A stretch of 64,000 nucleotides of DNA, taken from positions 1 to 64,000 of the forward strand of contig JAJTUP010000064.1 of assembly GCA_021399435.1 (NCBI GenBank), in the 5' to 3' direction. Every line of letters begins with the position of its first letter. The first letter of the stretch is position 1. This document shows positions 39,041 through 49,388 of this stretch, in pieces. The stretch is from Diaporthe sp. PMI_573. Its lineage: Eukaryota; Ascomycota; Sordariomycetes; Diaporthales; Diaporthaceae. A program made the translations under genes and the position numbers. Below the pieces are notes generated by a model. It saw only the letters and a program-made list of their open reading frames with translations, was not told where the DNA came from and ran no database searches.

Positions 39041-42000
39041 ATGCGCCTGTTAGAACGCGATGCCAGTGGCGAAATCCACCTTACAAGGGACTTTCCCGAT
39101 GGCGAAATTCCCCAGTATGCGATACTTTCACACACATGGGGTGCTGAAGAGGTCCTCTTTCAGGATCTGAAGGATGGGACGGGGAAGAACAAGATTGGGT
39201 ACGACAAAATCCGCTTCTGTGCAGGCCAGGCTTGGAAGGACGGCCTAGAGTTCTGTTGGGTCGATACGTGCTGTATCGACAGGCCAAACTACACTGAGCT
39301 TCATGAGGCCATCAACTCTATGTTTCGCTGGTATCGGGATGCCACCAAATGCTACGTCTTCCTTTCCGATGTCTCGACCCCGTCTAGAGATGCGGTCGAA
39401 AAGCCTAGCTGGGAGCCGTCTTTTCGAAAGAGCAGGTGGTTCACCCGTGGCTGGACCCTCCAAGAGCTGATTGCCCCAGTGTCTGTTGAGTTCTTTTCGA
39501 GGGAAGGTGTGCGACTGGGGACAAGGGAGTCTCTGGAACATGATATCCACGACATCACTGGGCTTCCTCTCGCTATCCTTCGAGGCGACCCACTATCTCA
39601 CTTCAGCATTCCCGAGCGGCTTGCATGGGCAGAGAAGCGTGAGACAACACGAAAGGAGGACAGGGCGTACTCACTGCTGGGTCTCTTTGGCATTCATATG
39701 TCGCTTATCTACGGTGAAGGCGAACCGGGCGCGTTCAGGAGACTTTGGAGAGAGATTGGGTTTATTGGGACCATTGAGCTGCCTCGGATACTCATTGCAA
39801 ACGATGCTGCATTCAAACCTCGTACGGATATATACGCGGAGCATACACAAGTGGACTCTTTGTACGGCAGCCCTAGAGAGACGGTGGTCGAGGAAGACCC
39901 CGGCCGCTTGGCGGGCCTGCGGACAATTGGCCCCCGAGTTGACAAAAGGCGCTTCGAGGAGGCCAACCGCGGCTGGTTGAAGGATTCATGCGGAACCTAC
40001 CACGAAGACTCGGAGACTGCTCGTCCGTCCAAGCGCCGTAATCTAGAATCCCTGATCGGCGAAGAGCGGTCTGCAACAGGTCTTTCCGGGGCGAATAGCG
40101 ACAGCTTCGATGCCACGACTAAACAGTCACTGGTAGATCAGCTCTACTTCGCCAAAATCGACGAAAGACTGACAAGTCTAACAACCGCGCAAGGGAAAAC
40201 CTGCCGCTGGTTCCTTGCCAAGCCAGAGTATAAGGCTTGGAGCGAAGTGATGAAACAGTCCGACGACGGCGGCTTTCTTTGGATCAAAGGCAACCCTGGC
40301 ACCGGGAAGTCTACTCTGATGAAGCTCCTCTTCGAAGAGGCCAAACTCCGCACAAAGGACGATCCCTCGCAAATCATGCTGTCCTTCTTCTTCCTCGCCC
40401 GTGGTACTATCGAGGAGAAGTCAACGATCGGTCTCTATCGGTCTCTACTCCACCAGCTCTTCGACAAAGCAGTGGACCTGAGGGACAGCCTAGAGTGGAT
40501 GACAGCTGATGGCGCGAAAAGTATCCAACGTAATGGATGGTACGAAGCGGCGTTGCAACGGACGTTGACAGAGGCTATCCCCAAGCTTGGGAACAGGTCA
40601 TTGACGATCTTTGTCGACGCGTTGGATGAGTGCGACCAGGACCAGGCTGCTGGCATGGTTTGCTTCTTTGAGGAGCTGTGCGACCACGCTAGAGAGGAAA
40701 AAGTCCAACTGCGAATCTGTTTCTCGAGCCGGCACTACCCGACTGTCGTCATCCAGAAGGGTATTGAGATCACTCTAGAAGACGAAGCCGGCCATACCGA
40801 CGATATCGAGCACTATATCAAGTCGAAACTCAGGCTAGGCAAGGCTAAGCACGCTGATTCCCTCCGGTCTGAGATTCGCGACAAGTCCTCGGGTATCTTC
40901 CTTTGGGTCGTTCTGGTACTTGATATTCTGAAGAAGGAATATCCTAACAGTATCGTTTCTATCAATGCGATCCGTACGCGTCTTAAACAAATCCCGCCCG
41001 GACTTGACGACTTGTTCGAGATGATCCTTAAACGAGACGAGGAGAACCTCGAACAGCTACATATCTGCCTCAAATGGGTTCTCTTCGCTACGCGCCCTCT
41101 CAAACCACAGGAGTTCTACTTCGCCGTCCAGCTGAGTATCGATAAAGAGAACTCAAGCTACTGGGACGAGGAAGACATCGGACTAGACCAGATGAGGACT
41201 TTTGTAAGGACTTCATCTAAAGGCTTAGCCGAAGTCACGCGGAACAAGGCTTCGGAAGTCCAGTTCATCCACGAATCTGTTCGTGACTTCCTGCTAGGCC
41301 GATACGGTAGGCAGTGGTCCAGGGCCTCAGAGAGCTTCGAGGGCCACTGCCATGATAAGCTAAAGGATTGCTGCTTAGCTCAGGTGAAGGCTCCCATCAA
41401 CCAAAGTGTCAACATATCCGACGCGACGCTACGGGGCGCCGAAGCCACAAAACTAAGGGAGGACCTTAGCATGAAGTTTCCGTTCCTCGAATATTCCATC
41501 CTCAATGTCCTTCGACACGCCAACAGCGCCCAGCAGCACGGGATAGAGCAGAGAAGTTTCCTAGATGCTTTCCCTCTTCTACAGTGGGCAAACCTCAACA
41601 ATGCTTTCGAAAGGCATGTCATTCGGCGATATACGAAAGCAGTCAAACTCCTCTATATCCTAGCCGAGAACAACCTAGCGCAGCTTATTCGTATTCATTC
41701 CCAGACGGCATCTTGCTTTGATGTTGGAGAGGAACGTTATGGGCCGCCAATTTTCGCGGCGCAGGCGACTGGGAGCTATGAAGCAGTCCAGGTTACCTTG
41801 AAGAGCCTCCAAGCGCGAGCCAAGCACCTCGACCCTGCGGTTCACGACCTATGGACCCTGTATAATCAGAGTAAAGATAAACAGACCTACTTGGGACGTA
41901 GCTTCACCTTTTCACGGCAGAAAGGTATCCTCTCGTATCTTCAAAATCGAGGCGATGAGGCATTAGTTCTTGCCTGGATTCTTTCGGGCGTGACCGATAT

Positions 42001-42505
42001 CAATGCAAAGGATAACAACTCTGACCGGACGCTGCTGTCGTGGGCTGCCGGGAGCGGGCACGAGGCCGTGGTGCAGCAGCTGCTCGCCAAGGGCGCTGAC
42101 GTCGAGGCGAAGAGTAAGTATGGCCAGACGCCGCTATCGTGGGCTGCCGAGAATGGGCGCGAGGCCGTGGTGCAGCAGCTACTCGCCAAGGGCGCTGACG
42201 TCGAGGCGAAGAGTAAGTATGGCCAGACGCCGCTATCACGGGCTGCCGAGAATGGGCACGAGGCCGTGGTGCAGCAGCTGCTCGCCAAGGGCGCTGACGT
42301 CGAGGCGAAGGATGGGTCTGGCCAGACGCCGCTATCACGGGCTGCCGAGAATGGGCACGAGGCCGTGGTGCAGCAGCTGCTCGCCAAGGGCGCTGACGTC
42401 GAGGCGAAGGATGGGTCTGGCCAGACGCCGCTATCGTGGGCTGCCGAGAATGGGCGCGAGGCCGTGGTGCAGCAGCTGCAATCACATGCGCAACCTTCTT
42501 CATAA
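39041..42505 (+). CDS. HET-NACHT-ankyrin NLR-like receptor, 1154 aa
   Basis: One uninterrupted exon starting [12 protein letters not shown], a typical start for HET proteins. HET domain about 25-230: AILSHTWG (27-34), [11 protein letters not shown] (71-81), [11 protein letters not shown] (136-146), [16 protein letters not shown] (212-227). NACHT about 370-700: Walker A GNPGTGKS (417-424), Walker [13 protein letters not shown] (521-532), CFSSRHYP sensor-like strand, then a winged-helix region with the [15 protein letters not shown] motif. The C-terminus from about 996 is 4.5 nearly identical 33-aa ankyrin units. The architecture is that of fungal NLR-like incompatibility receptors (HET-D/HET-E use WD40 instead): ligand sensing by the repeats, NACHT oligomerisation, HET-triggered cell death. 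It is intact. It lies between two inverted partial hAT copies. Confidence 0.95.
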   Translation: MRLLERDASGEIHLTRDFPDGEIPQYAILSHTWGAEEVLFQDLKDGTGKNKIGYDKIRFCAGQAWKDGLEFCWVDTCCIDRPNYTELHEAINSMFRWYRDATKCYVFLSDVSTPSRDAVEKPSWEPSFRKSRWFTRGWTLQELIAPVSVEFFSREGVRLGTRESLEHDIHDITGLPLAILRGDPLSHFSIPERLAWAEKRETTRKEDRAYSLLGLFGIHMSLIYGEGEPGAFRRLWREIGFIGTIELPRILIANDAAFKPRTDIYAEHTQVDSLYGSPRETVVEEDPGRLAGLRTIGPRVDKRRFEEANRGWLKDSCGTYHEDSETARPSKRRNLESLIGEERSATGLSGANSDSFDATTKQSLVDQLYFAKIDERLTSLTTAQGKTCRWFLAKPEYKAWSEVMKQSDDGGFLWIKGNPGTGKSTLMKLLFEEAKLRTKDDPSQIMLSFFFLARGTIEEKSTIGLYRSLLHQLFDKAVDLRDSLEWMTADGAKSIQRNGWYEAALQRTLTEAIPKLGNRSLTIFVDALDECDQDQAAGMVCFFEELCDHAREEKVQLRICFSSRHYPTVVIQKGIEITLEDEAGHTDDIEHYIKSKLRLGKAKHADSLRSEIRDKSSGIFLWVVLVLDILKKEYPNSIVSINAIRTRLKQIPPGLDDLFEMILKRDEENLEQLHICLKWVLFATRPLKPQEFYFAVQLSIDKENSSYWDEEDIGLDQMRTFVRTSSKGLAEVTRNKASEVQFIHESVRDFLLGRYGRQWSRASESFEGHCHDKLKDCCLAQVKAPINQSVNISDATLRGAEATKLREDLSMKFPFLEYSILNVLRHANSAQQHGIEQRSFLDAFPLLQWANLNNAFERHVIRRYTKAVKLLYILAENNLAQLIRIHSQTASCFDVGEERYGPPIFAAQATGSYEAVQVTLKSLQARAKHLDPAVHDLWTLYNQSKDKQTYLGRSFTFSRQKGILSYLQNRGDEALVLAWILSGVTDINAKDNNSDRTLLSWAAGSGHEAVVQQLLAKGADVEAKSKYGQTPLSWAAENGREAVVQQLLAKGADVEAKSKYGQTPLSRAAENGHEAVVQQLLAKGADVEAKDGSGQTPLSRAAENGHEAVVQQLLAKGADVEAKDGSGQTPLSWAAENGREAVVQQLQSHAQPSS
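42029..42478 (+). repeat. 99-bp in-frame tandem repeat encoding ankyrin units
   Basis: Units start at 42029, 42128, 42227, 42326 and a partial one at 42425, each 99 bp (33 codons). They differ at only a few codons: W/R in LS(W/R)AA, H/R in NG(H/R)EA and SKYG/DGSG. Near identity at the DNA level indicates recent unequal exchange or gene conversion. This is the length- and sequence-variable recognition surface expected in fungal allorecognition receptors. Confidence 0.95.
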
Positions 42506-43282
42506 GAATTCCTCAGCCCCCTTCCCCGCCCACCACCAGCAATAGAAAGGTCCTTATATACTTTTTAGTCTTTCCAAAAAAAAAAAAGGATTTCAAAGCA
42601 TTCCCTTAAATTAGTAATTCTATGAAAATGCCGGAGTTGACGTCAGCTACCGCCACATGGAGTGCCCACTAGTAGGGCTAGATTTGGTCTGCAGGTCACA
42701 TAGAGGGAGCAGGGTGGTGCAACAGCCGCAGACTTACTAAGCAGATGGTGTGGCGCTTGTCGGCGTTTAGAGGAGCTAGACTGACGTTATTTTTAAAGGT
42801 ACCGATCGGTGTGATACCATTGTATAAATCTACTTTCTGTGCAACATCTACGACTGACGATGGCTTTACATCAAAATAAGAGAGCTCAGAAAGCTGGGAA
42901 CTGTTGATTATTAAGTATTAAGAGTCACGAGAGTTTAGTGGTGGAGCTGTAGTGGCAAGAGACTCTATTGCCATGAACGAAGGCCTTCCGCACAGCAGGT
43001 AGCAAGACGGCGATGTGGATGAAAAATATCAATTGAAAAACGTCTCGGGAATCTAAGATGGCCTAATCACGGGATTTGCACCCAATTTAAATCAGTTTTG
43101 ATATGTATGCGAAGCTGATATTGCTCTCAAGTCGAAGTACCCAGCGTTTGGCTCGCCAGGCAGGGTGGCTCGTAACACAGGGACGTACGTTAGTTCTGCA
43201 ATTATCCATCAGTGCTTGTTCCAAAGGAGATCCTCACAAGATAGCAATACCCTTTTCAGCACTAGAGTTATGTTTGTGCATG
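42506..43282. other. spacer downstream of the receptor gene
   Basis: The first 100 bp include an A-rich run (about 42576) likely near the transcript end. No gene recognised in the remainder. Confidence 0.4.
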
Positions 43283-44965
43283 TTATCTCCCAACAAGATC
43301 CGAAATTGGCAGGTGACTAGATCGTAAGCGTGGAGATGTTTGACTGGTGGATATTTCGATTATCTTGGCTTGTAGCCACGAACGCAGCACTAGACACATC
43401 CCGATTATATCGACTTCGAGGCGGCTGCGCAGGGGAGTCACCAATCGACCTGCGGTAGAAAAGAGCCTCTCGCACTCGGCTGACATCGGCTGGATCGTGA
43501 GGAAATCAAGAGCCATTCGAGAGAGGCGGGGATATTGAGCTCGGTTATCCTGCCAATATGCGCTGGGGTCTCGAATATGGGTGTCTGTTGGACCCCAGCT
43601 TTGTTGCCACGCCTCGTACTCGTCCCTCAGGGACTCAGGAGTCGCAGAAGACCTCATCCTCGCTGGCGTAGTCGTAGGCGTCGATAACCGGCTTGATGGC
43701 TCGTATCGTGACTGTTCGCAGTATTCCTCGAAGGCATTTTGGTACTTCCTTCGCCGTTTAGCAACGGGCTCATTTCCCGGGCTCAATACCACCTCGAGGT
43801 TGCGATATTCGGTCTCCCATACCTCCTGAACCATCTCTTTCGCAGTTGCGATCCAATCCGGATGTTTTCCCCAGTGTTCTTCGAACCAACCCCATCGATA
43901 CGCAGGGTGGAGAGCCAACGCCGCGTAATATATTGGTGTCTCGTCGAGAATTGTGTAATATTTGTTGAGCTTCTGCCACCCTAGGTTGATGTTGATCCTG
44001 AAGTGTTCGGGATCAGGATAATCCGCCGCGACTGCCTTGTACTCCTCCAGTTTTGCCATTAGGAATTCGAAGCCTTGGATGACATCCCAGATATTTCCGT
44101 ACGAGCCGACCCACCCTCTCTTCCGTTTGCGTTGAATACCGTCTCCCTCAAGGGTTTTGACGGTGACCTCGTAGAATCCAAGAATCGTGGCGAGGTGTTC
44201 GAGGACGTCCCAGTCCTTGTCTGAAAGCTGGTTTTCGGATAGGCAAATTCGCGGTTGAACAGCCGACCTCCTCATCAGGCCCGTCTTTTTCGACCTGTTG
44301 TCCTGCTCCCAAGCTTGTTTGTGTTTAAGAATCATCACATCGAGGTAAGGACGGAGTTTGATCGCGCGGCGGATCATGTAGAGCTGGGACAGCCATCTGG
44401 TATCGTTATCGACGACGATGTTCAGAGGCTTCCTCGCTCGAACTCTCGGATCGATAGATTGGTCCATATCAGCCTGCTGAACACCTCGAAGAAGGTAACT
44501 CAGCACATCAGATCTGTCGATGTCAACAACGAGGTTGTGGAGCTTCCCGACTGGCCCTCTCCTCCTCCAAAGATCGTGTTCAGTTTCAGATAACGCTGCT
44601 GCGCCGGAGAGCTGATTCTCAAATGCCTCTGGATTGGAGCCAAAAAGCAATGCTTTGGCAGAGAGGTTGAGTATGTGGCCAAAGCATCGACCTCTGCGCT
44701 TGCGTCCATCGAAGCCCAACTCTCCTCCGATCACAGCCATTGCTGAATCGTTGTTTTCGGCGTTATCAAGCGTGAAATACCCGATATTATTCTTTATACC
44801 ATATGAATCGATAATCTCGAGGACTTCTGCTGCAATATTTGTGCCAGAATGGCGAGTAGAGACCTCGGGTACTCCAAGGACGATTTTGCGGGGCTTGTTT
44901 TTCTCGTCTTGGAAGAAGCACATAATCCCATATAACGCGTGCCGATTTCCGGACCTCCAGCCATA
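43283..44965 (-). pseudogene. hAT transposase copy 2 of the pair: 5' truncated but otherwise open
   Basis: From 44965 the frame is open to 43283: GWRSGNRHALYGIMCFFQDE, TLDNAENNDSAMAVIGGELG, CFGHILNLSAKAL, NDTRWLSQLYMIRRA, a YYAALALHPAYRWGWFEEHW stretch, then the dimerisation domain LSRMALDFLTIQPMSAECER...LFSTAGRL. It lacks the BED finger and about 240 N-terminal residues present in the copy at 35895. The first 20 nt of the apparent frame (44986-44966) are unrelated sequence. It is inverted relative to copy 1, with the receptor gene between them. Not autonomous without its N-terminus. Confidence 0.88.
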
Positions 44966-44980
44966 CATGGGCAACCTGTA

Positions 44981-45010
44981 TAACATGTTAAGAAATCCCT
45001 TAACATGTTA
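44981..45010. repeat. perfect 12-bp inverted repeat of a self-palindromic motif
   Basis: TAACATGTTAAG, six bases, CTTAACATGTTA. Each arm contains the palindrome TAACATGTTA. It lies 16 bp from the 5' break of the hAT copy. Confidence 0.8.
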
Positions 45011-45051
45011 AACACAACAAGATAAGAAAAAATACAGATTACAGGTAATAC

Positions 45052-45085
45052 AGGATAACAGGATAACAGGATAACAGGATAACAG
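45052..45085. repeat. 8-bp minisatellite, about four units
   Basis: AGGATAAC repeated about four times. Simple sequence next to the hAT truncation point. Confidence 0.8.
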
Positions 45086-45354
45086 ACAGTGCTAGCATTC
45101 GTTCCTGCGCCCCGTTGCAGCCCCAGGCTGGGGAAGTCCGCCAGTGAAATGAATCCAGACCGCTTTCCGCCACGTGGTCGATCCTGTGCTTTCCCATTTA
45201 CACCCGGGCTCTTCCTCCGCCTGTGTGGTTGCTAGAGCTTCGCGAGTGCCGTGGCTGTTTGACGAGGATGCGCTTGAGCCACCCGTCGCACCATCGTCTG
45301 CAGAACAATAAAATGAGGAAAAAGATGAGAAGGCCTGCTCCACTATACTCAATT

Positions 45355-45874
45355 CTAATACCTCCTCGACGACGATGGGGACGCCGCCATGGAAATAAAA
45401 TTCAATGCCACCTCGGCGGCGTCCTCCTTAGCGTTGTTGAGGTTCTTACCGTCGTACCAGAACCTAGCCTGGTGGATCGCGCCGTTGACGGTCACACGGC
45501 TCGACCAGGCTGTGCGGCCACCTACATATTGGAATTTGGTAAGCATTTATCCTCTGTCATTCTTTCCCTTGGTGCTTCGATGGTTATGAGTGGGGCATTC
45601 GGCCTGGGTCGGCTTACCTCTTCTGTCTGAGACGATCTGGAACGAGGGCGACTTGATATGGTACTCGCGGCATGCATCTGTGTGAAACTATTAGCATATA
45701 GTGAAAGGGATTATCATGGGTGTGTGAGCGGCCGGGTGGGTGACTGTTGTCAGGCAGACCTGGCATTGTGGAGTTGTTGGAGTTGCTCAAACCTTCAAGC
45801 TTGCTTTGCCAGGTGCCGCTCTCTCCAGCACTGCTTGTGCTGTGGGCCCGGGAGCTATGTCGTGAAGAAGACAT
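45355..45874 (-). CDS. small double-stranded-RNA-binding (DRBM) protein, three exons, 113 aa
   Basis: Exons 45874-45760, 45677-45618 and 45521-45355; introns of 82 bp (GTCTGC...CACAG) and 96 bp (GTAAGC...TGTAG). Phases 1 and 1 match and total 342 nt. The N-terminal 38 residues are Ser/Asn-rich (MSSSRHSSRAHSTSSAGESG). Residues about 40-102 form one double-stranded-RNA-binding motif: ACREYHIKSPSFQIVSDRRG, WSSRVTVNGAIHQARFWYDG, then the C-terminal helix NAKEDAAEVALNFI with the usual K and A-A-x2-A-L pattern. The motif occupies most of the protein, so an RNA-binding adaptor or inhibitor role is plausible, for example in RNA silencing or viral RNA sensing, but this is inference. The splice structure reconstructs the domain exactly, which is strong support. 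Confidence 0.85.
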
Positions 45875-47050
45875 CTAGTTGCACCGTTGTGCAGTGTTTT
45901 GTGTGTCGTACCGTATTGTGCTGTGTTGTAAAGCGCTGCGTTGCGATAGGTGGCGTTGCGCCGTGTGTGCTGTGTATTGTGGTGCTATGCGGTATTGTGT
46001 GGCGTTGTGTAATGGGACTGATACCTCACCACAAGTTTGAGAGGAGGCTTTGGAAGAGTAGGGTAAATCAAAGCGATAGAGGGCGGTGGTGTGGAATTGG
46101 TACGGTCTTGGTGGTCTGATAATGAATGAAGGTTGAGTGAGGCCGCGAGCTTATATCTGGCGCCTATTCTTGAGCGACAGGCTTACGGCCAGTTCAAGGG
46201 GATTGGGACACAGGGCGCCGTGATGTGAGGTGGCAGAAAATTGAGACATTTGTCCTCAGAGAGTCTCGGCGGTTGAATGCTTTACACGCTGCATGTAAGT
46301 AGCAGACGGGCCGGGAACCAAAGTGGTGCATCCCATTGGCCATGCGCAGGATGGGGGTGGGTATGTGCGATGCAGACAAAAACGTCTCAGGCTCTTAAGC
46401 GGATGCAAGGCCATCTTTGCTTTTCCACAACAGAAGGACGTGTGAAAAGGGCGGAGAAGGGCTGTGGGACCCGGTCGGCAAGCACTGCGGTTGCATCATC
46501 TTCAAAGCATTCCCGCGGTGTTAAACATCAGGGACAACCGAGAGCCGAAGGGGACTGGCTTCACCAATTCCCGACAGAGCAAAGAAGTCTGTACAATAAA
46601 GAAACTCGAAAGCAGAGGTCCAGTGCTTCGAGCTGTGTCTGGGACGGTTGTCTTAAGAGCAGGAGCCGAGCAGACCCGGCCGGATGAAACGCAAATGTAC
46701 TAAAAAGCAAGGTAAGAGCACACCGCCTCTAGAATGTGAGAGGGCTGGGTGGCCGCTAAAACACAGCAGGCATTATCTAACTGAAGTGTTGTGCCGACGA
46801 CCTTCGGCTGGGACGCTGTTGCTTCCACGACCCGTGCGGATTGTGTTGGTCTTCTCGTCGGTGCTTCTCTCTGCTCGCCCTGGCGATCCTACACTGCATG
46901 CCCTTTAGTAGTTAAATAGGTGACAGAACATCGCGACGTTATTCTTATCAATCAGCTTAAAAAAGCAAAGCTATCTGATTGATCGAAGTAGGTTTTATGC
47001 TATTTACGAGAGACAAGTGTCGTCCCTCATTTGATTTCCAGGTTGTTGTA
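45875..47050. other. upstream region of the DRBM gene and spacer
   Basis: The first 250 bp are strongly strand-skewed (G/T-rich plus strand), as seen in some fungal promoters. Open frames at 46277-46703 are not recognisable. No RNA gene seen. Confidence 0.4.
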
Positions 47051-47622
47051 CCGTATTAATTGAGAAAATTCAATTTTGCGCTAGCAGGCTTCCCCAGCCT
47101 TTCTAACGATAACAGGCCTAACGCGCTGCCAAAACCAGTATAGCGCCTCGCCAAGGCCGCACAACCCAATTCCCAGGTATTTCCGAGCCCCTATTGCATT
47201 CTCCTGGCCAGAACTGACTTTTGAAGCTATTCCCACTGCCGCGTGACTTGATGAGAGGCATAGCCTACGGATCAAAGGATTCGACTTCACGCAGTACGAC
47301 TATTCTGGCTGGGAAACGGCTGAGGCTGTAGTGGACGAGGTCAGGCTCTTCGAGGAGGTACCTGTCACTAGTCTGGATGATCAAGAGGAGTATATTGCCC
47401 ATGACGAAGTCGAGGCAATTCAGGAGTGCATAGTGGTGGCCTCATGAGGACTTCCTCTTCCTCCTCCTCCCTCATACTGGCAAAATGCCCTTGTCCTGGT
47501 GCACAGCAAATCCGGCGGGGTGAAAAACGGGGCGATTTGCCCCTGATGGAGGCCCTGGTCAGTGGCTGGCCGCCATGCCACTACTGGCCTAGCGCAAAAT
47601 TGAATTTTCTCAATTAATACGG
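47051..47622 (+). mobile_element. non-autonomous pogo derivative, 572 bp, 34-bp perfect TIRs
   Basis: The ends are 34-bp perfect inverted repeats beginning CCGTATTAATTGAGAAAATT, flanked by TA on both sides (47049-47050 and 47623-47624). The interior keeps only a transposase C-terminus. This is an internally deleted element that would need a helper. The repeats are longer and more perfect than those of the Fot copies, suggesting relatively recent movement. Confidence 0.88.
47271..47447 (+). pseudogene. pogo transposase C-terminal remnant inside the 572-bp element
   Basis: The 58-residue frame contains DYSGWETAEAVVDEVRLFEE, VPVTSLDDQEEYIAHDEVEA and IQECIVVAS. It aligns with the C-terminus of the transposase piece at 56110-56857 (NWEGWETAEE, EEVPVTPLEE, VQDCIIVAC). 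The two are the same family or close relatives. Confidence 0.75.
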
Positions 47623-47908
47623 TACCTGACTCACTCTCGTTGGGTGCCTCGGTTCTTCTGGTGCGGAGTTTGGCAAATATGATCAACTGCTGAGCCGGCC
47701 TGCGTGCCGCTCGCAAGCCATACTCAACGGACGCGGCTACCGGTGCCCTCGGTTGCGTGCTGCAATACAGTTCCCGCACCGGTGTTGCTGTGCCCGAAGC
47801 CAGGGACGCACGGGGAGAGAGTGTAAAAGAGTGCGGTCGCTGGTCCGAGGTGGAGCCTTCCGCCAGTTCCGGCCACAGTAGCTCGAAAACCCGCATCCGC
47901 GGATGTTT

Positions 47909-48254
47909 GCGCTAATGCGAGGTTCCATTTACGATTCGTCATTTATCCTACAAAATCTCCTCATGTAGGGTTGAAATCTGTCAGGTGGCACGAATACTGT
48001 ACTGTAACCATCGTATCATCAAAGCTTTCTTTTTTTTAAAAAAAGAAAAAATAAAGGATCCAATCAAAGATATCCCTTAGTCGCCGATGAAGACACCTTG
48101 AGCAAATGTTCAACCCCGGGTCGGTTACGCTCACCCCGTCTGATGGGCCCTTACCAAGGGCGCCATCCGCTCTGCGCGCGCTGGGGATCTTGCATGCAGC
48201 GGCGCTGAATGATGTCAGTGTCGCAGAGCACAAAATCGAACCTCGCATTAGCGC
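47909..48254. repeat. small inverted-repeat element, about 346 bp
   Basis: The left end reads inward GCGCTAATGCGAGGTTCCAT, the right end inward (minus strand) GCGCTAATGCGAGGTTCGAT. About 22 bp are shared with one or two mismatches. A third copy of the core lies at 7660. No coding sequence and no clear target duplication. MITE-like; class unknown. Confidence 0.55.
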
Positions 48255-49009
48255 TCATAGCGCCAAGAAACAGGCAAGACGTGGTAAGCGTAACTGCACT
48301 CTGACATTCCCAGCTTGTACGATGGTGCGTTGCGGTGTGCCATCGCAAGTGTGTCGGTGCGACCAGTGCTCCGACAAGGGGAAGGGCGAAGTGTGCGCTG
48401 GGCTTGCTGGCTTATTGGTTTAAGCAGCTATACGCAAACTCTCTCTGCTGATACGCTCCTCTATTTGGCCCTCCGTGTTACAGGCCGATTCATCTGCGTC
48501 AAGACCTATCAATTTGCAGAGATCAACGGAAACATTCGGCTCCCTGCTTCGGCTCCCTGCTACGCACGCAGCACTGTCCTCCTTCCCAGCAAACCGGCTG
48601 CTCTGCTCCGCCTTGGCATTCTTCAAGCAGATCGCCCCCGCGTCCGGCGAGCCCACTCGCCCCAGTTGCCCCGTTGCCCTCTTGAGGAACAGGTCACTTC
48701 GTTGGCTGCTTGTGTCCCTTTAGCCCTTGGTTTAGTCTACCAGTTGGTTGCAGTTCGGCTCGCTCGCTCACGGCAAGCCGGCCGTGCGACCCAACGGGTG
48801 CAATCACACATCGCACTACACCGACCGATGGGAGGCCTAAGTGTACGTCGGATGAACTGAAAAAAGGGCTTCGGGAAGATCAAGCCTGGCGAAAATATGA
48901 TAGATCCCCACATCAGAATGCCAGGAACCAGATGGGCAAGGCAGGCTTTGTCCGCCAAACAACAACCCCATCTTTATAGGTCTACGAAGCCAACCCCACC
49001 GAGAGCCTG
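48255..49009. other. GC-rich spacer, nothing recognised
   Basis: A long plus-strand frame (about 48440-48720) has plausible composition but no recognisable motif. It precedes repeat block A copy 2. Confidence 0.35.
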
Positions 49010-49223
49010 CAGCTGCTCGCCTCCCCGGGTCCGAGCTACCCGATGCCATCTACAACACCACGACAGCCTCCAGTTCAGGCCAGGCTGGGGGCCAGGTCGT
49101 CAGAAAGCACATGTCAAACAATCGAGGTCGGCCTGTCACGACAGCTTCACCAACCCACACCACGCCACATCACGCCACACGTTGCAGCCGAGAGACTCCT
49201 CAGTGGCTACCACCTCGTCCATT
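49010..49223. repeat. repeat block A, copy 2
   Basis: Near-identical to 4534-4746, same orientation. Only 165 bp separate it from block B here, versus about 1.38 kb in copy 1. Confidence 0.85.
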
Positions 49224-49388
49224 ACCGGCTCCGATAGGGCAATTCCATGGGAATGCCAAAAAGCGGATGATCTACACTACCCAAATTGCCTTATGACAGG
49301 GCTGTCAACTGGAAGTCACATCCTGCATGTGAGACCGCAAGACTTGGCTGACTGGCTGGCTGCCTCAACTGCCGCAATTCTTGGTGCC

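Noticed and set aside
41941..42545. Long open frames on both strands across the 99-bp repeats
   Set aside because: They are shadows created by the in-frame 99-bp ankyrin repeats; the periodic Arg/Ala-rich translations have no independent support.
45875..46030. G/T-rich tract read as a Cys/Val-rich protein on the plus strand
   Set aside because: Low-complexity upstream sequence of the minus-strand DRBM gene; the frame has no protein-like pattern.
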